Assembly (NCBI GenBank): GCA_019635715.1
Contig: JAHBYY010000002.1
Location: 62,001 to 126,000 of the forward strand
DNA length: 64,000 nucleotides
Direction: 5' to 3'
From: Rhizobiaceae bacterium
GTDB taxonomy: Bacteria > Pseudomonadota > Alphaproteobacteria > Rhizobiales > Rhizobiaceae
Below are positions 18,013-28,400 of the stretch, one piece after another (the stretch's first letter is position 1; every line of letters starts with the position of its first letter). The notes under the pieces were generated by a model, which was not told where the DNA came from, made no database searches, and saw only the letters and a program-made list of their open reading frames with translations. Position numbers and translations under genes: made by a program.

Positions 18013-18200
18013 CCTGGCTGCCTGCTCGCCGCGCGTCATTCCACGCCGGCGGCGGCGATGCAACGCCGTTGTTTCGACATTGTTGCGGCGGACATCGATG
18101 AACCGCGGGCGGGCGGCGGGCCCCCCTCGCCTAAATCGATTGGACCGGTTCCGATGCCCGCGTTGACACGAGCGCGCACTTTGCCGAAAAGGGGCGGGAC

Positions 18201-18704
18201 ATGGTTCTGACGATCTGGGGTGCTTCGGACGTGACGCTTGTCTGGCGCAGGCATGCCGCGGTCGCGGCGGCGGCAGCGGCCCTGCTTTCGCTGGGTTGGG
18301 CCGGCGCGGCGCATGCGGATTTCCGGGTGTGCAACGCCACCCAGAATCTGGTGGGCGTCGGCATCGGCTATCGTGCCCAGGCGGGCTGGATCACCGAGGG
18401 CTGGTGGCACATCGAGGGATCGAGCTGCAAGACGCTGATCGAGGGACCGCTGGCGTCGCGCTTCTACTACCTCTACGCCGAGGATGCCGAGCGCGGCGGC
18501 CGCTGGGACGGCCCGATCACCATGTGCGTGGCCGACAAGGAGTTCAAGATCGCCGGCGTGACCGACTGCGTCTCCCGCGGTTTTCAGCGCGCCGGCTTCC
18601 AGGAATACGACACGGGCGAGCAGGCGAGCTGGATGGTCCAGCTCAGCGACGCCCCCGCGGCGGACGCGACCCCGCCGCCGTCCACGGGAACACCGCAGCA
18701 ATGA
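18201..18704 (+). CDS. DUF1036 domain-containing secreted protein
   Basis: This is a 167-residue exported protein. A long signal peptide (hydrophobic AAVAAAAAALLSLGWAGAA, cleavage near AHA|DF) precedes the DUF1036 domain, with FRVCNATQNLVGVGIGYRAQ, GWWHIEGSSCKTLIEG and a cysteine pattern suggesting disulfides. The C-terminus is Pro/Thr-rich. The function is unknown and a periplasmic location is likely. AGGGG precedes the ATG by 6 nt. Its stop overlaps the pyruvate kinase ATG by 4 bp, an arrangement known from other Rhizobiales. Confidence 0.87.
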   Translation: MVLTIWGASDVTLVWRRHAAVAAAAAALLSLGWAGAAHADFRVCNATQNLVGVGIGYRAQAGWITEGWWHIEGSSCKTLIEGPLASRFYYLYAEDAERGGRWDGPITMCVADKEFKIAGVTDCVSRGFQRAGFQEYDTGEQASWMVQLSDAPAADATPPPSTGTPQQ

Positions 18705-20113
18705 GACGCAGCCGCAAGGTCAAGATTCTGGCGACGATCGGCCCCGCCTCCTCCTCGGTGGAGATGATCGAGAAGCTGTTCACGGCCGGGGCCGACGTCT
18801 TCCGGATCAATATGAGCCACACCGACCACCCGCTGATGCGCACGCTGGTGCAGCGCATCCGCTCGGTCGAGCAGGCCGCCGGCAGGCCGATCGGAATCCT
18901 GGCCGACCTTCAGGGTCCGAAGCTGCGCGTCGGCAAGTTCGCGGCCGGCAAGGTGCCGCTGACGCTCGGCCAGACCTTCACCCTCGACGACGACCCGACG
19001 CCCGGCGACGAGAAACGGGTCCGCCTGCCGCATCCGGAGATCCTGCAGTCGGTGAAAGTCGGCCACCGTCTGCTGATCGACGACGGAAAGCTGGCGCTCA
19101 GAGCGGTCAGGACGGACGGGCGCAGCATCGAATGCGTGGTCGAGGCCGGCACCGCGATCTCCGACAAGAAGGGCGTCAGCCTGCCCGACACCGATCTTCC
19201 CGTCGGCGCGCTGACCGAGAAGGACCGCGCCGATCTCGACGCGGTGACCGCCGAGGGCGTCGACTGGATCGCACTGTCCTTCGTGCAGCGGCCGGAGGAT
19301 CTCGCCGAGGCCCGCAAGCTGGTGCGCGGACGCGCCCTGCTGATGGCCAAGATCGAGAAGCCGCAGGCGGTGAGCCGCCTCGCCGAGATCATCGAACTGT
19401 CCGACGCCCTCATGGTGGCGCGCGGCGACCTCGGCGTCGAGATGCCGCTCGAGAACGTGCCCGGCATCCAGAAGCAGATCACCCGTGCGGCCCGCCGCGC
19501 CGGCAAGCCGGTGGTGGTCGCCACCCAGATGCTGGAATCGATGATCACCGCGCCGGTGCCGACCCGCGCCGAAGTGTCCGACGTGTCGATCGCCGTGTTC
19601 GAGGGCGCCGACGCGATCATGCTCTCGGCCGAATCGGCCGCCGGCAACTATCCCGTCGAGGCTGTGGCGATGATGAACCGCATCGCCGTGCAGGTGGAAC
19701 GGGATCCGACCTATGCCGGCATCATCAACGCGCAGCGCACCGAGCCCGAAGCGACCGGCGCCGACGCCATATCGCTGGCCGCCCGCCAGATCGCCGAAAC
19801 GCTGAAGCTGTCGGCGATCGTCACCTACACCGCCTCCGGAGCGACCGGCCTGCGCGCCGCCCGCGAAAGGCCGCGCGTGCCGGTCATCGCCCTGTCGCCG
19901 GTGCTGCAGACCGCGCGCCGCCTGTCGCTTCTGTGGGGCACGCATTGCGTCGTCACCGAGGACGCCCAGGACCTCGACGACATGGTCGAACGCGCCTGCC
20001 GCATCGCCGAGAACGAGGGTTTCGGCCAGAAGGGCGACCGGATCATCATCACCGCCGGCGTGCCGCTGCGCACGCCCGGCTCGACCAACATGATCCGCAT
20101 CGCCTATCTCTGA
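18701..20113 (+). CDS. pyk: Pyruvate kinase
   Basis: This 470-residue glycolytic enzyme converts phosphoenolpyruvate and ADP to pyruvate and ATP. It has VKILATIGPASSS at the N-terminus, FRINMSH, a mobile B-domain (about residues 70-165), the active-site lysine segment LLMAKIEKPQAV, GDLGVEMPLENVPGIQKQI, MLSAESAAGNYPVEAV and a C-terminal regulatory domain. Length and motifs are complete. The start ATG overlaps the DUF1036 stop, so translation is coupled. Confidence 0.97.
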   Translation: MRRSRKVKILATIGPASSSVEMIEKLFTAGADVFRINMSHTDHPLMRTLVQRIRSVEQAAGRPIGILADLQGPKLRVGKFAAGKVPLTLGQTFTLDDDPTPGDEKRVRLPHPEILQSVKVGHRLLIDDGKLALRAVRTDGRSIECVVEAGTAISDKKGVSLPDTDLPVGALTEKDRADLDAVTAEGVDWIALSFVQRPEDLAEARKLVRGRALLMAKIEKPQAVSRLAEIIELSDALMVARGDLGVEMPLENVPGIQKQITRAARRAGKPVVVATQMLESMITAPVPTRAEVSDVSIAVFEGADAIMLSAESAAGNYPVEAVAMMNRIAVQVERDPTYAGIINAQRTEPEATGADAISLAARQIAETLKLSAIVTYTASGATGLRAARERPRVPVIALSPVLQTARRLSLLWGTHCVVTEDAQDLDDMVERACRIAENEGFGQKGDRIIITAGVPLRTPGSTNMIRIAYL

Positions 20114-20127
20114 AATGTCCGCCGTTA

Positions 20128-20176
20128 ATGCATGTCGCCCGAAAGTGGGAACCGGTTTCGGGACAACGACATGCAT
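20128..20176. repeat. REP-like palindromic intergenic repeat
   Basis: A nested inverted repeat: outer arms ATGCATGTCG (20128-20137) and CGACATGCAT (20167-20176), inner arms CCCGAAA (20138-20144) and TTTCGGG (20156-20162). This form is common between genes in Mesorhizobium-like genomes. The following stretch to 20235, with an AATTGG palindrome core, looks like a second mosaic repeat unit joined to it. Confidence 0.75.
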
Positions 20177-20228
20177 CAAAACAAGAACTTAATGCGCTGC
20201 GCCTGAGTCCAATTGGACGCGACGCGCT

Positions 20229-21290
20229 TTAGGGCGTGACGAATTCGCCGCTGTCGGCAGCCGTCGCGGCGCAGCGTCCTTCGCCGTGCCGGTCCTGCGC
20301 GATCCGTGCCTCGACCGCGCGGGCCGATGCTTCGAGGTCGACCTTCTGCCCGGCGACGCTCCTGATCGCCGCAGCGACCAGGTCCGGCGCGATCCAGTCC
20401 GGCTTGTGGCCGAGATTGTGCACCCACACCGCCCTGGCGTTCGGCAGGTCGCGCGCCAGCCCGGCCGAATGGATCTCCTCGTAGACGACCGTATCGCTGT
20501 CGCCGGAGATCACGACGGCGGGCGCCGTGATGGTCGGGTAGCGCGGTGCGTTGGCGCGGGCATAGGCATTGAGGCTCTCGACATCCTCGGCATTCGCCCG
20601 GAACGCCGCCGGCCGCAGCACCAGCCCGATGCCGGCGCGCGCCAGGTAGTCCGGCGGCACGGCGTTCGGCGCGAAGACGCATGCCGTCGCGCCTGCCATC
20701 TGCATCGCCCCTGCCGGACCGACCAGCGTCTGCGAGAACAGCCAGCCGACCACCGGCATCACCGTCAGCTTGTAGTACCAGGACGTCGCACCGCTGCGCC
20801 ACGGATGCGTCGCCGCCGACACATAGACGAGGCCGGCGACGCGATCCGGGCTGTCGAGCGCCAATGCCGTCGCGACCGATGCGCCGAACGAGTGCGCGAC
20901 AAGGATGGCGCGCTCGATCCCGAGCCGATCCATCAGCGCCCCGAGCAGCCGCGCCTGTCCGTCGGGCGTCCCGTTGCCGGTCCCGCGTTCCGACCAGCCG
21001 AGCCCCGGCCGATCGAAGAACAGCATCTCCGCATGACCCTCCAGCAGCGGCCGCAGCGGCACCATCTGGTCGAGCAGATTGGCGCTCGCCCCGTGCAGGA
21101 ACACCACGGCCGGCAGATCCGGACCCGCCGCGGGGACGTGGACATAGTGGATGCGGGCGCCGTCGATCTCGACGAAGGCCCCGACCGGCGGATGCCGGCG
21201 TTCGATCTGCACCACTGAGAGACGTGTCACCCCGAACAGGCAAAGCAGCAGCGCGATCAGCAGGGAGGCGGCGGCGAGCGGGAGATTCAT
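20229..21290 (-). CDS. Alpha/beta hydrolase, membrane-anchored
   Basis: This is a 353-residue alpha/beta hydrolase with one N-terminal transmembrane helix (LPLAAASLLIALLLCLFGV). The fold is shown by VVFLHGASANLLDQ (oxyanion region), FFDRPGLGWSERG, the nucleophile elbow VAHSFGAS, the acid in VISGDSDTVVYEE and the histidine in HNLGHKPDW. It resembles epoxide hydrolase or esterase-like proteins; the substrate is unknown. Its stop lies inside the intergenic repeat region. Confidence 0.88.
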   Translation of the reverse strand: MNLPLAAASLLIALLLCLFGVTRLSVVQIERRHPPVGAFVEIDGARIHYVHVPAAGPDLPAVVFLHGASANLLDQMVPLRPLLEGHAEMLFFDRPGLGWSERGTGNGTPDGQARLLGALMDRLGIERAILVAHSFGASVATALALDSPDRVAGLVYVSAATHPWRSGATSWYYKLTVMPVVGWLFSQTLVGPAGAMQMAGATACVFAPNAVPPDYLARAGIGLVLRPAAFRANAEDVESLNAYARANAPRYPTITAPAVVISGDSDTVVYEEIHSAGLARDLPNARAVWVHNLGHKPDWIAPDLVAAAIRSVAGQKVDLEASARAVEARIAQDRHGEGRCAATAADSGEFVTP

Positions 21291-21347
21291 GCGGACCGTG
21301 CGGAGCGAGGGCGGTTCTCGCCTTATACGCGACCGCGGTCCGCAGGA

Positions 21348-21992
21348 TCAGATGGCTTCGCCGGTCAGTTCCTCCGACAGTGAAGCGACCTCGTTCTGCG
21401 CGCTGCGCAGCATCGGATAGATCTCCAGCACCCGCTCATAGGCGGACATCGCCAGCGCCTTGCGGTCGGTATCCTTCATGATCTGCGCCATGCCCGACAG
21501 AGCTCCGAAATGGCGCGGCTCGAGCTCCAGCGTCTTCTCGATGTCGGCCATCGACTTCGAGAAGTTCTGCATCATGTAGTGGACGGTGGCGCGGCGGTTC
21601 CAGCCTTCCGGATAGCCCGGATCGAGCGTCACGACCTGGTCGAGGAAATCGAGGGCGACATCGAACTTTTTCTTGTCGATGGCATCCTGCGACCATTGCA
21701 TCATCAGGTCGACCACCGCGCTGTCGGAGCGCTTCCATTCCTGCCAGATGCGGTTCGCGGTGCGTTCGGCCGCCTTCTCGTTGCGCTCGCGCTTCAGGGC
21801 GGCAAACAGCTCGTCGAGCCGCTGCGCCCTGGTCTTCGGCGCGACGTATTCGGCAGGCTTTTCCGACTGGGATGCCGTCGCGGGTGGAGGTACCATTGTG
21901 GTCCCGTCGCCAGGGAACGGCTGTTCCTGGGCGATCGCCGGCGCGAGGCCAAGGGCGACGAGAGCCGGGATCAAAACGACACGAATCCGCAT
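21348..21992 (-). CDS. Tetratricopeptide repeat protein, secreted
   Basis: This is a 214-residue protein with a signal peptide (VVLIPALVALGLAPAIAQEQ, cleavage after AIA). Helical TPR-like repeats follow from about residue 50, including FDVALDFLDQVVTLDPGYPE, RATVHYMMQNFSKSMADIEK, TLELEPRHFGALSGMAQIMK and AYERVLEIYPML. It is probably a periplasmic scaffold. Similar proteins are widespread in Rhizobiales without an assigned role. It is 58 bp upstream of the hydrolase on the same strand. Confidence 0.85.
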   Translation of the reverse strand: MRIRVVLIPALVALGLAPAIAQEQPFPGDGTTMVPPPATASQSEKPAEYVAPKTRAQRLDELFAALKRERNEKAAERTANRIWQEWKRSDSAVVDLMMQWSQDAIDKKKFDVALDFLDQVVTLDPGYPEGWNRRATVHYMMQNFSKSMADIEKTLELEPRHFGALSGMAQIMKDTDRKALAMSAYERVLEIYPMLRSAQNEVASLSEELTGEAI

Positions 21993-22078
21993 TCCGGAAA
22001 CACTAGGCTTCCGGAGCGGATCGTCAAACTGATATTCGCGTGAACGCGGTCCGGTGAACGGACGTCGTATCGCCGGGC

Positions 22079-22204
22079 TCAGCCCTGGCGAGCCTTGTAG
22101 CGCGGCGCGGACTTGTTGATGATGTAGATGCGGCCCTTGCGGCGAACCAGGCGGTTGTCGCGATGGCGGGCCTTGAGGGCCTTGAGCGAGTTCTTGATCT
22201 TCAT
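22079..22204 (-). CDS. rpmJ: 50S ribosomal protein L36
   Basis: This is a complete 41-residue ribosomal protein, [20 protein letters not shown] to [11 protein letters not shown]. The lack of the CxxC-H zinc ligands and the IKNSLKALK start identify the C-minus alphaproteobacterial form. It is a standalone gene, as usual in Rhizobiales, with a strong hairpin in its leader. Confidence 0.95.
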   Translation of the reverse strand: MKIKNSLKALKARHRDNRLVRRKGRIYIINKSAPRYKARQG

Positions 22205-22246
22205 GGTCTGGCCTGTCGAACTGGGCCCCGGAAGGCCGAACGAAAA

Positions 22247-22266
22247 GGCGTGCCCGCGGGCACGCC
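22247..22266 (-). promoter_or_regulatory. Leader hairpin upstream of rpmJ
   Basis: A perfect 20-nt palindrome, GGCGTGCCCGCGGGCACGCC, is followed on the minus strand by TTTTCG. It lies 43-62 nt upstream of the rpmJ start and no minus-strand gene precedes it, so it may be an attenuator in the L36 leader. Confidence 0.35.
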
Positions 22267-22423
22267 GAAATGTGCCGGGGTCATAAGGGGAAACGCGGCG
22301 GCCTGTCAAGCGAAGCAACGGCGCGATCGCACCCGGAGCCCCGGGCGCGGCCGGATGGGGCTTTCCCCACATCCTTGTTTGACTTTTGTCAACGTCCATG
22401 ACTAATGTCGAATGGGAGGCGAC

Positions 22424-23383
22424 ATGTCGATCCGTCTGGCGGACCAGATCATCCACAAGGCCGCATGGCTCTACTACGCGCATGGTCTGCGCCAGGACGA
22501 GGTCGCGCGCGCCCTCAACATTTCGCGCGCCTCCGTCGCCACCTATCTGCGCCGCGCCCGCGAGACGGGCATCGTCACCATCTCGACCTCGACCCAGCTC
22601 TTTGCCGAGGACGGCCTGGCACGCCGGCTCGAGGATGCCCTGCGGCTCGACTCCGTCTGGGTCGTGCCGACCGCCGGCGACGCCGCCATGGCCTCCGATG
22701 TTCCGGTCGTCGCGGCAAACGTGTTCCTCGGCCTGATCGACCGCGGCGCCCGCATCGGCGTCGCCTGGGGCCAGACCGTCTATACGATCGCCGACCTGAT
22801 GGCCCATGCCGACCTTCAGGACGTCACGGTCGTCCAGCTCTGCGGCAATCTCGGCGCGCCCTACTCCTACCGGCCCGACGAATGCACCATGGAGATCGCC
22901 CGGCGCCTCAACGCCAAGGGCCTGAACTTCTACGCGCCGCTCGTTCTGTCGACCGAGCAGCTTGCCGCGGCGCTGCGCGCCGAGCCGGTGATCCGCGACC
23001 AGCTCGACGGCATAGCCTCCTGCGACATTGCGCTGTTCTCCGTCGGCACCACCGGCCCGGGAAGCCATATCGTCCGCTGCGGCGCCATCGACAGGAGCGA
23101 ACTCGACGCGCTGCGCCGGGTCGGCGGGGTCTGCGTGATTGCCGGACGCGTCATCGATGCCTCGGGACAGGCGGTCGACTGCAGCTACAATCGCCGCCTC
23201 ATCTCCGCCGATCTCGATGCGATCCGCGCCATTTCCAAGCGCCTCGTCGTCGTCCAGGACGCAGACAAGTTCGAGGCGCTGAAGGCCGCCATCCGCGGCG
23301 GCTTCTGCACGCACCTCGTGGTCGACGCCGACATGGCGAGGCGGCTGCTCGATGACACGACCTTGAAGACGAGCCGGAACTAG
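22424..23383 (+). CDS. SorC/DeoR-type sugar-binding transcriptional regulator
   Basis: This is a 319-residue regulator. The N-terminal helix-turn-helix reads [20 protein letters not shown], and the C-terminal sugar-phosphate isomerase-like effector domain includes [20 protein letters not shown] and [15 protein letters not shown]. The start at 22424 has GGGAGG 4 nt upstream; ATG 22412 is the alternative. Family members sense phosphorylated sugars. It lies 27 bp upstream of the aldolase-dehydrogenase gene in the same direction and is the obvious candidate regulator of it. Confidence 0.88.
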   Translation: MSIRLADQIIHKAAWLYYAHGLRQDEVARALNISRASVATYLRRARETGIVTISTSTQLFAEDGLARRLEDALRLDSVWVVPTAGDAAMASDVPVVAANVFLGLIDRGARIGVAWGQTVYTIADLMAHADLQDVTVVQLCGNLGAPYSYRPDECTMEIARRLNAKGLNFYAPLVLSTEQLAAALRAEPVIRDQLDGIASCDIALFSVGTTGPGSHIVRCGAIDRSELDALRRVGGVCVIAGRVIDASGQAVDCSYNRRLISADLDAIRAISKRLVVVQDADKFEALKAAIRGGFCTHLVVDADMARRLLDDTTLKTSRN

Positions 23384-23410
23384 CCGGCACAGCACGAACG
23401 GGATCCTCAG

Positions 23411-25465
23411 ATGAAAAACCTCTGGAACGACGCGGCCGCCGAAGCCATTGTGGCGCAGTACGCCGCCAAGGGCATCGACCGCGAACTGGCGCTCCGCGTC
23501 TACACCACCCGCCTGCTCGGCGGCGAGCCGCGGCTGGTGCTGCATGGCGGCGGCAACACCTCGGTGAAGCTGCGGCAGACCGATCTGGTCGGCGACGAAT
23601 GGGACGTGCTCTGCGTCAAGGGCAGCGGCTGGGACATGGGCGTCATCGAGCCGCCGGGCCTGCCGGCGGTCAAGCTCGCCCCACTGCTCAAGGCGCGCCG
23701 GCTCGCCAGCCTGACCGACGAGGACATGGTTGCCTTGCAGCGCGCCAACCTGCTCGACCCGACCGGTCCGAATCCCTCCGTCGAGACGCTGCTGCACGCC
23801 TTCCTGCCGCAAAAATTCGTCGATCACACCCATTCGACCGCCATCCTGTCGCTGATCGACCAGGCCGACAGCCAGCCGATCTGCGCCGCCGCGTTCGGCA
23901 GGCGCCTCGGCTTCGTGCCCTACATCAAGCCCGGCTTCGACCTCGCCAAGGCCGCGGCCGAAGTGTTCGAACAGGACACGAGCGTCGAAGGCCTGATCCT
24001 CGACAAGCACGGCATCTTCACCTTCGCCGAGACGGCCAAGGACGCCTACGACCGGATGATCGAGTTCGTCACCCTGGCCGAGGACTTTGTGGCCAGGACC
24101 GGCAAGTCCAGGCCAGCGCCGGTCGCCCTGCCCTCGGGGCTCGCCACGGCACGCGACATCGCGCCGGCCCTGCGCGGCGCGGTCGCGGTGGCGAAGGGTG
24201 AGGGGCGCTACGACCGCATGGTCAGCGATTTCCGGACATCCCCGGCAATCCTCGACTTCCTCGGAAACCCGCGCCTGGCCGAGCTTGCCCGCATCGGCGT
24301 GTCGACGCCCGACCTGTCGATCCGCATCAAGACCGGGCCGATGGTGCTGTCGACCCCCGATGCCGCGAAGCTAGCAGACTATCCCAGGGTGATCGGCGGC
24401 GCCGTCGCCGAATTCGCTTCGGCCTACACAGACTACTTCCGGACCAACGATGCGCGTGACGACGTGAAGCGCACCATGCTCGATCCGATGCCGCGCCTCA
24501 CCCTCGTCCCAGGCCTCGGCATGTTCGGCCATGGCCGAACCCTCAAGGATGCGCGCATCGCCTCCGATGTCGGCGAGATGTGGATCGAGGCGGTGGTCGG
24601 CGCCGAGGCGATCGGCAGCTTCCACCCGCTCGCCCATGCCGACCTGTTCGAGCTCGAATACTGGTCGCTGGAGCAGGCCAAGCTCGCCGTCAACAAGCCG
24701 AAGCCGCTGACCGGCCAGGTCGTGCTGGTGACCGGCGGCGCCGGCGCGATCGGCGCGGCGACGGCGAAGCTGTTCGCCGATTACGGCGCCCATGCGGTGG
24801 TCGTCGACATCGATCCGGACCGCGCCGCCGAAGCGGCGAAGAAGGCGGGCAACCAGTCGATCGGGGTCGGCTGCGACATCACCGATCCGGCCGCCCTGCG
24901 CACCGCCTTCGACAAGGCGGTCGACGTGTTCGGCGGGCTCGACATCCTCGTCTCCAACGCCGGCAACGCCTGGGAAGGGATGATCGGCGACCTCGACGAC
25001 GCCCTGCTGCGCAAGAGCTTCGAATTGAACTTCTTCGCCCACCAGAACGCCGCGCAGAACGCGGTGCGCATCTTCAAGGCGCAGGGGACCGGCGGCGTGC
25101 TGCTGTTCAACACCTCGAAGCAGGCGATCAACCCGGGAGCGAAGTTCGGCGCCTACGGCCTGCCCAAGGCGGCGACCCTTTTCCTGTCGCGGCAGTATGC
25201 GCTCGAATACGGACCGATCGGCGTGCGCTCGAACGCGGTCAACGCCGACCGTATCCGCTCCGGCCTGCTGACCGACGAGATGATCGCCAACCGCTCCAAG
25301 GCGCGTGGCCTGTCCGAAAAGGACTACATGTCGGGCAATCTGCTCGGGCTGGAAGTGACGGCGTTCGACGTGGCGCAGGCCTTCCTGCACCACGCGCTGG
25401 CCGAGCGCACCACCGCCGACGTGACGACCGTCGACGGCGGCAACATCGCCGCCACCCTAAGGTAG
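23411..25465 (+). CDS. Bifunctional class II aldolase / short-chain dehydrogenase
   Basis: This 684-residue fusion has an N-terminal class II aldolase/adducin domain (about 20-230, with [12 protein letters not shown] and the metal-binding region VDHTHSTA) and a C-terminal SDR domain (about 435-684, [22 protein letters not shown]). Such fusions act in rhamnose and other deoxysugar pathways, where the dehydrogenase oxidises the lactaldehyde released by the aldolase or an upstream sugar. No kinase, isomerase or transporter is adjacent, so the exact sugar cannot be assigned. The last 9 bases overlap the convergent histidine kinase gene. Confidence 0.9.
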   Translation: MKNLWNDAAAEAIVAQYAAKGIDRELALRVYTTRLLGGEPRLVLHGGGNTSVKLRQTDLVGDEWDVLCVKGSGWDMGVIEPPGLPAVKLAPLLKARRLASLTDEDMVALQRANLLDPTGPNPSVETLLHAFLPQKFVDHTHSTAILSLIDQADSQPICAAAFGRRLGFVPYIKPGFDLAKAAAEVFEQDTSVEGLILDKHGIFTFAETAKDAYDRMIEFVTLAEDFVARTGKSRPAPVALPSGLATARDIAPALRGAVAVAKGEGRYDRMVSDFRTSPAILDFLGNPRLAELARIGVSTPDLSIRIKTGPMVLSTPDAAKLADYPRVIGGAVAEFASAYTDYFRTNDARDDVKRTMLDPMPRLTLVPGLGMFGHGRTLKDARIASDVGEMWIEAVVGAEAIGSFHPLAHADLFELEYWSLEQAKLAVNKPKPLTGQVVLVTGGAGAIGAATAKLFADYGAHAVVVDIDPDRAAEAAKKAGNQSIGVGCDITDPAALRTAFDKAVDVFGGLDILVSNAGNAWEGMIGDLDDALLRKSFELNFFAHQNAAQNAVRIFKAQGTGGVLLFNTSKQAINPGAKFGAYGLPKAATLFLSRQYALEYGPIGVRSNAVNADRIRSGLLTDEMIANRSKARGLSEKDYMSGNLLGLEVTAFDVAQAFLHHALAERTTADVTTVDGGNIAATLR

Positions 25466-28400
25466 CGCCCGCCCGCCGGCGCCGGGCTGTCTCCCGATGC
25501 CGGCGGCGACCGCCCAGCGGTCGATCTTCTCCTGCAGCGCCTTGGGGCTGACCGGCTTGGGCAGATAGTCGTCCATGCCGGACTCCAGGCAACGTTCCCG
25601 ATCGCCGCGCAGCGCGTGCGCGGTGACGCCGATGATCGGCGTGCGCGCTCCGCTCTGGTGCTCGATCGCGCGGATCGCCGAGGCCGCCTCGAGCCCGTTC
25701 ATTTCGGGCATCGAAATGTCCATCAGCACCAATCCGGGCTGCATCTCGCGATAGGCCTGCACCGCCAGCCTGCCGTTCGACACGATCTGGAACGTCAGCC
25801 CCGTCTCCGAGAGGATCTGGGTGAACACAAGCTGGTTGACCTCGTTGTCCTCGGCGACGAGGACATCGAGGCGCCGGCCGGCCGCGCTGACCGGCCCCTG
25901 CGGCTTGCCGATCACGGTCGGCGATATGGTCGGCGGTGCGCTCGCGCCGGCCATCGCCGGCATGGCAGGCGACGTGGCCTGCTCGGCGCTCCTTTCCGGG
26001 GCCTGATGCGGGGAGCGCCGCTTCTGGATCAAGGTCACCAGCGTCTTCAGCAGCACGGAGCCGCGGGCGGGCTTCACCAGTTGGGCATCGATCTCCGCAT
26101 CGCGCAGCCCGATGGCGCCCAGCGACTGGTCCACCGACGTGAGCATGACGATCGACAGATCGCGCCCGCCCGGCATGTCGCGCACCGCATCGACCACCTC
26201 CGGCCCCGACATCTCCGGCATCTGGTAGTCGACGATGATGCAGTCGATCGCCAGGCCGAGACCGTGCGCCGCCATCATCACCTGCAGCCCCTCGCCGCCG
26301 CCGCAGGCGGCGCAGGCGTCGAAACCCCAGCCGGCGAGCTGCTCGAGCAGGATCATCCGGTTCACCGGATTGTCGTCGATGACCAGCACCCGTGCGCCGC
26401 TCACATCGACCGGCGCATGCGCGGCGGCGTTCGGCGCGGTGCCCTTGGCAAGCGACATGGTGATCCAGAAGGTCGATCCCTTGCCGAGCGTGCTCTCGAC
26501 GCCGACCTCGCCGCCCATCAGCGCGACCAGCCGCGACGTGATGGCGAGGCCGAGACCCGTCCCCTCGTGGCGTCGCGTCGACGACGCGTCGACCTGGCTG
26601 AACTTCTCGAAGACCAGCCCGAGCTTCTCCTCCGGAATGCCCATCCCCGTATCCGTCACGGCGAGCCGCAACGTGTCGGCGTCGGCGCCGCCGGTCGCCG
26701 TCATCTCGACCAGCACATGCCCGGCCTCGGTGAACTTGATCGCATTGCCGATCAGGTTCGTGACGATCTGGCGGACCCGGCCGACATCGCCGACATAGGT
26801 GGTGCCGACTTCCGGCCCGACGCGGACGATGAGCTCCAGGTCCTTCTCCTGGGCGCGGGTCGAGAGCAGCGTCGCGACGTCCTCGATCGCCTCGGCGAGA
26901 TTGAACGGCGCCGCGTCCAGCACGAGCTGCCCCGCGTCGATCTTGGAGAAATCCAGGATGTCGTTGATGATCGTCAGCAGCGCGTTGCCGGACTTGACGA
27001 TGATCTCGGTGAACGTCCGCTGCTTGGGGTCGAGATCGGATTTGGCGAGCAGTTCCGCCATGCCGAGCACGCCGTTCATCGGGGTGCGGATCTCATGGCT
27101 CATATTGGCGAGGAACTCGGACTTGGCGCGGTCGGCCAGCTCGGCCCGGCTTCGCGCCTCGCGCAGCTCGGCCTCGCGGTGCTTCTGCTCGGTGGCGTCG
27201 ACGGTCGAACCTATCAGGTAAAGCGACCCGTCGGACGCCTCGAACGCGCTCTTGCGGGCGAACTGATGGCGGATCGTACCGTCGGCGCATACGACGGTCT
27301 CGTCCAGCTCATGCGTCCGCCGCGTCTCCAGAACGGCGAGATCGGCGGCCGCGAAGGCGTCGCCGTCGGCGCCGAAGATCTGCCTGTCGGTCTTGCCGAT
27401 GACCTCCTCGCGCGGGAACCCCGTCAGGTCCGACCACCCCTTGTTGACGTAGACCAGTTCGAGATTCGGCTTCTTGGCGTAGATCGCGGTCGGCAGATTG
27501 TCGATCATGCTGCGGAAGACTTCATTCTCCCGCAGGCTTTCCGTCAAAAGCGCCTCGCGGGCCTTGATCGCCGAGATGTCGGTGCTCGATCCGAACACAT
27601 GCAGCTTGCCGTCCTGCGTCGTGGCGCGGCCCTTGCGCGTCATCAGTTGCCGGACGGTGCCGTCGCGATGCGTCAGCGCTTCCTCCGATTCGATGCGCGT
27701 GCCCGACGATTCGACGAAAGTGTCGTCCGCCGTGAAGCCGCCGCCTTCCTTCTCCCCGAACAATTCGAGGTCGGTGCGGCCGATCGCCTCCGCGAACGGG
27801 ACCCCGGTCATTTCCGACCAGGCCAGGTTGACATATTCGAGCCTCAGATCGTCGGACTTGATGTTGACGGCGACCGGCAGTTCGTCGAGCACGCGGTTGA
27901 AGAGCTGAATCTGCCGCATCGAGTCGCGGATCGCCGTCTCCCGGCTCTTCATGTCGGTGATCTCGAAATAGGTGATCAGGCGCTTTCCGCCGGACAGCGC
28001 GGTGACCGAATAGATCACCGTGCGCCCATCGGCCCGTGCGAGTTCGCGGGGCGGCACATCTCCGGCCCGGATTTCCGACAGCAGCGATCCGACATAGGCG
28101 TCCCAGTCTTCCGTCCCGATGCCGTAGACGCCATTGTCGCGATTGGCGTCCATCAGCGCGCGCAACGGCACGCCGATCGGCAGCGCCTCCGGATCAAGGT
28201 CCCAGAGCCTGTAGAAGGCCTGGCTGACGATCTCGGTCCTGAAATCGGCATCGATCAGGACGACGCCCATCGGCATCGTGTCGATGGTTCGCCTCAGGTC
28301 GCTGAGGATCAGGCTGGCCTGCCGGTTGGCGGTTTCGAGAGCCGCATGCTTGCTTTCCAGCTCCGAAATGTCGGTACAGATCGACATCCACCCGCCGTCC

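Noticed and set aside
22079..24010. 643-codon minus-strand frame ending in L36
   Set aside because: Only the last 41 residues are real; the rest is antisense of the SorC regulator and aldolase genes.
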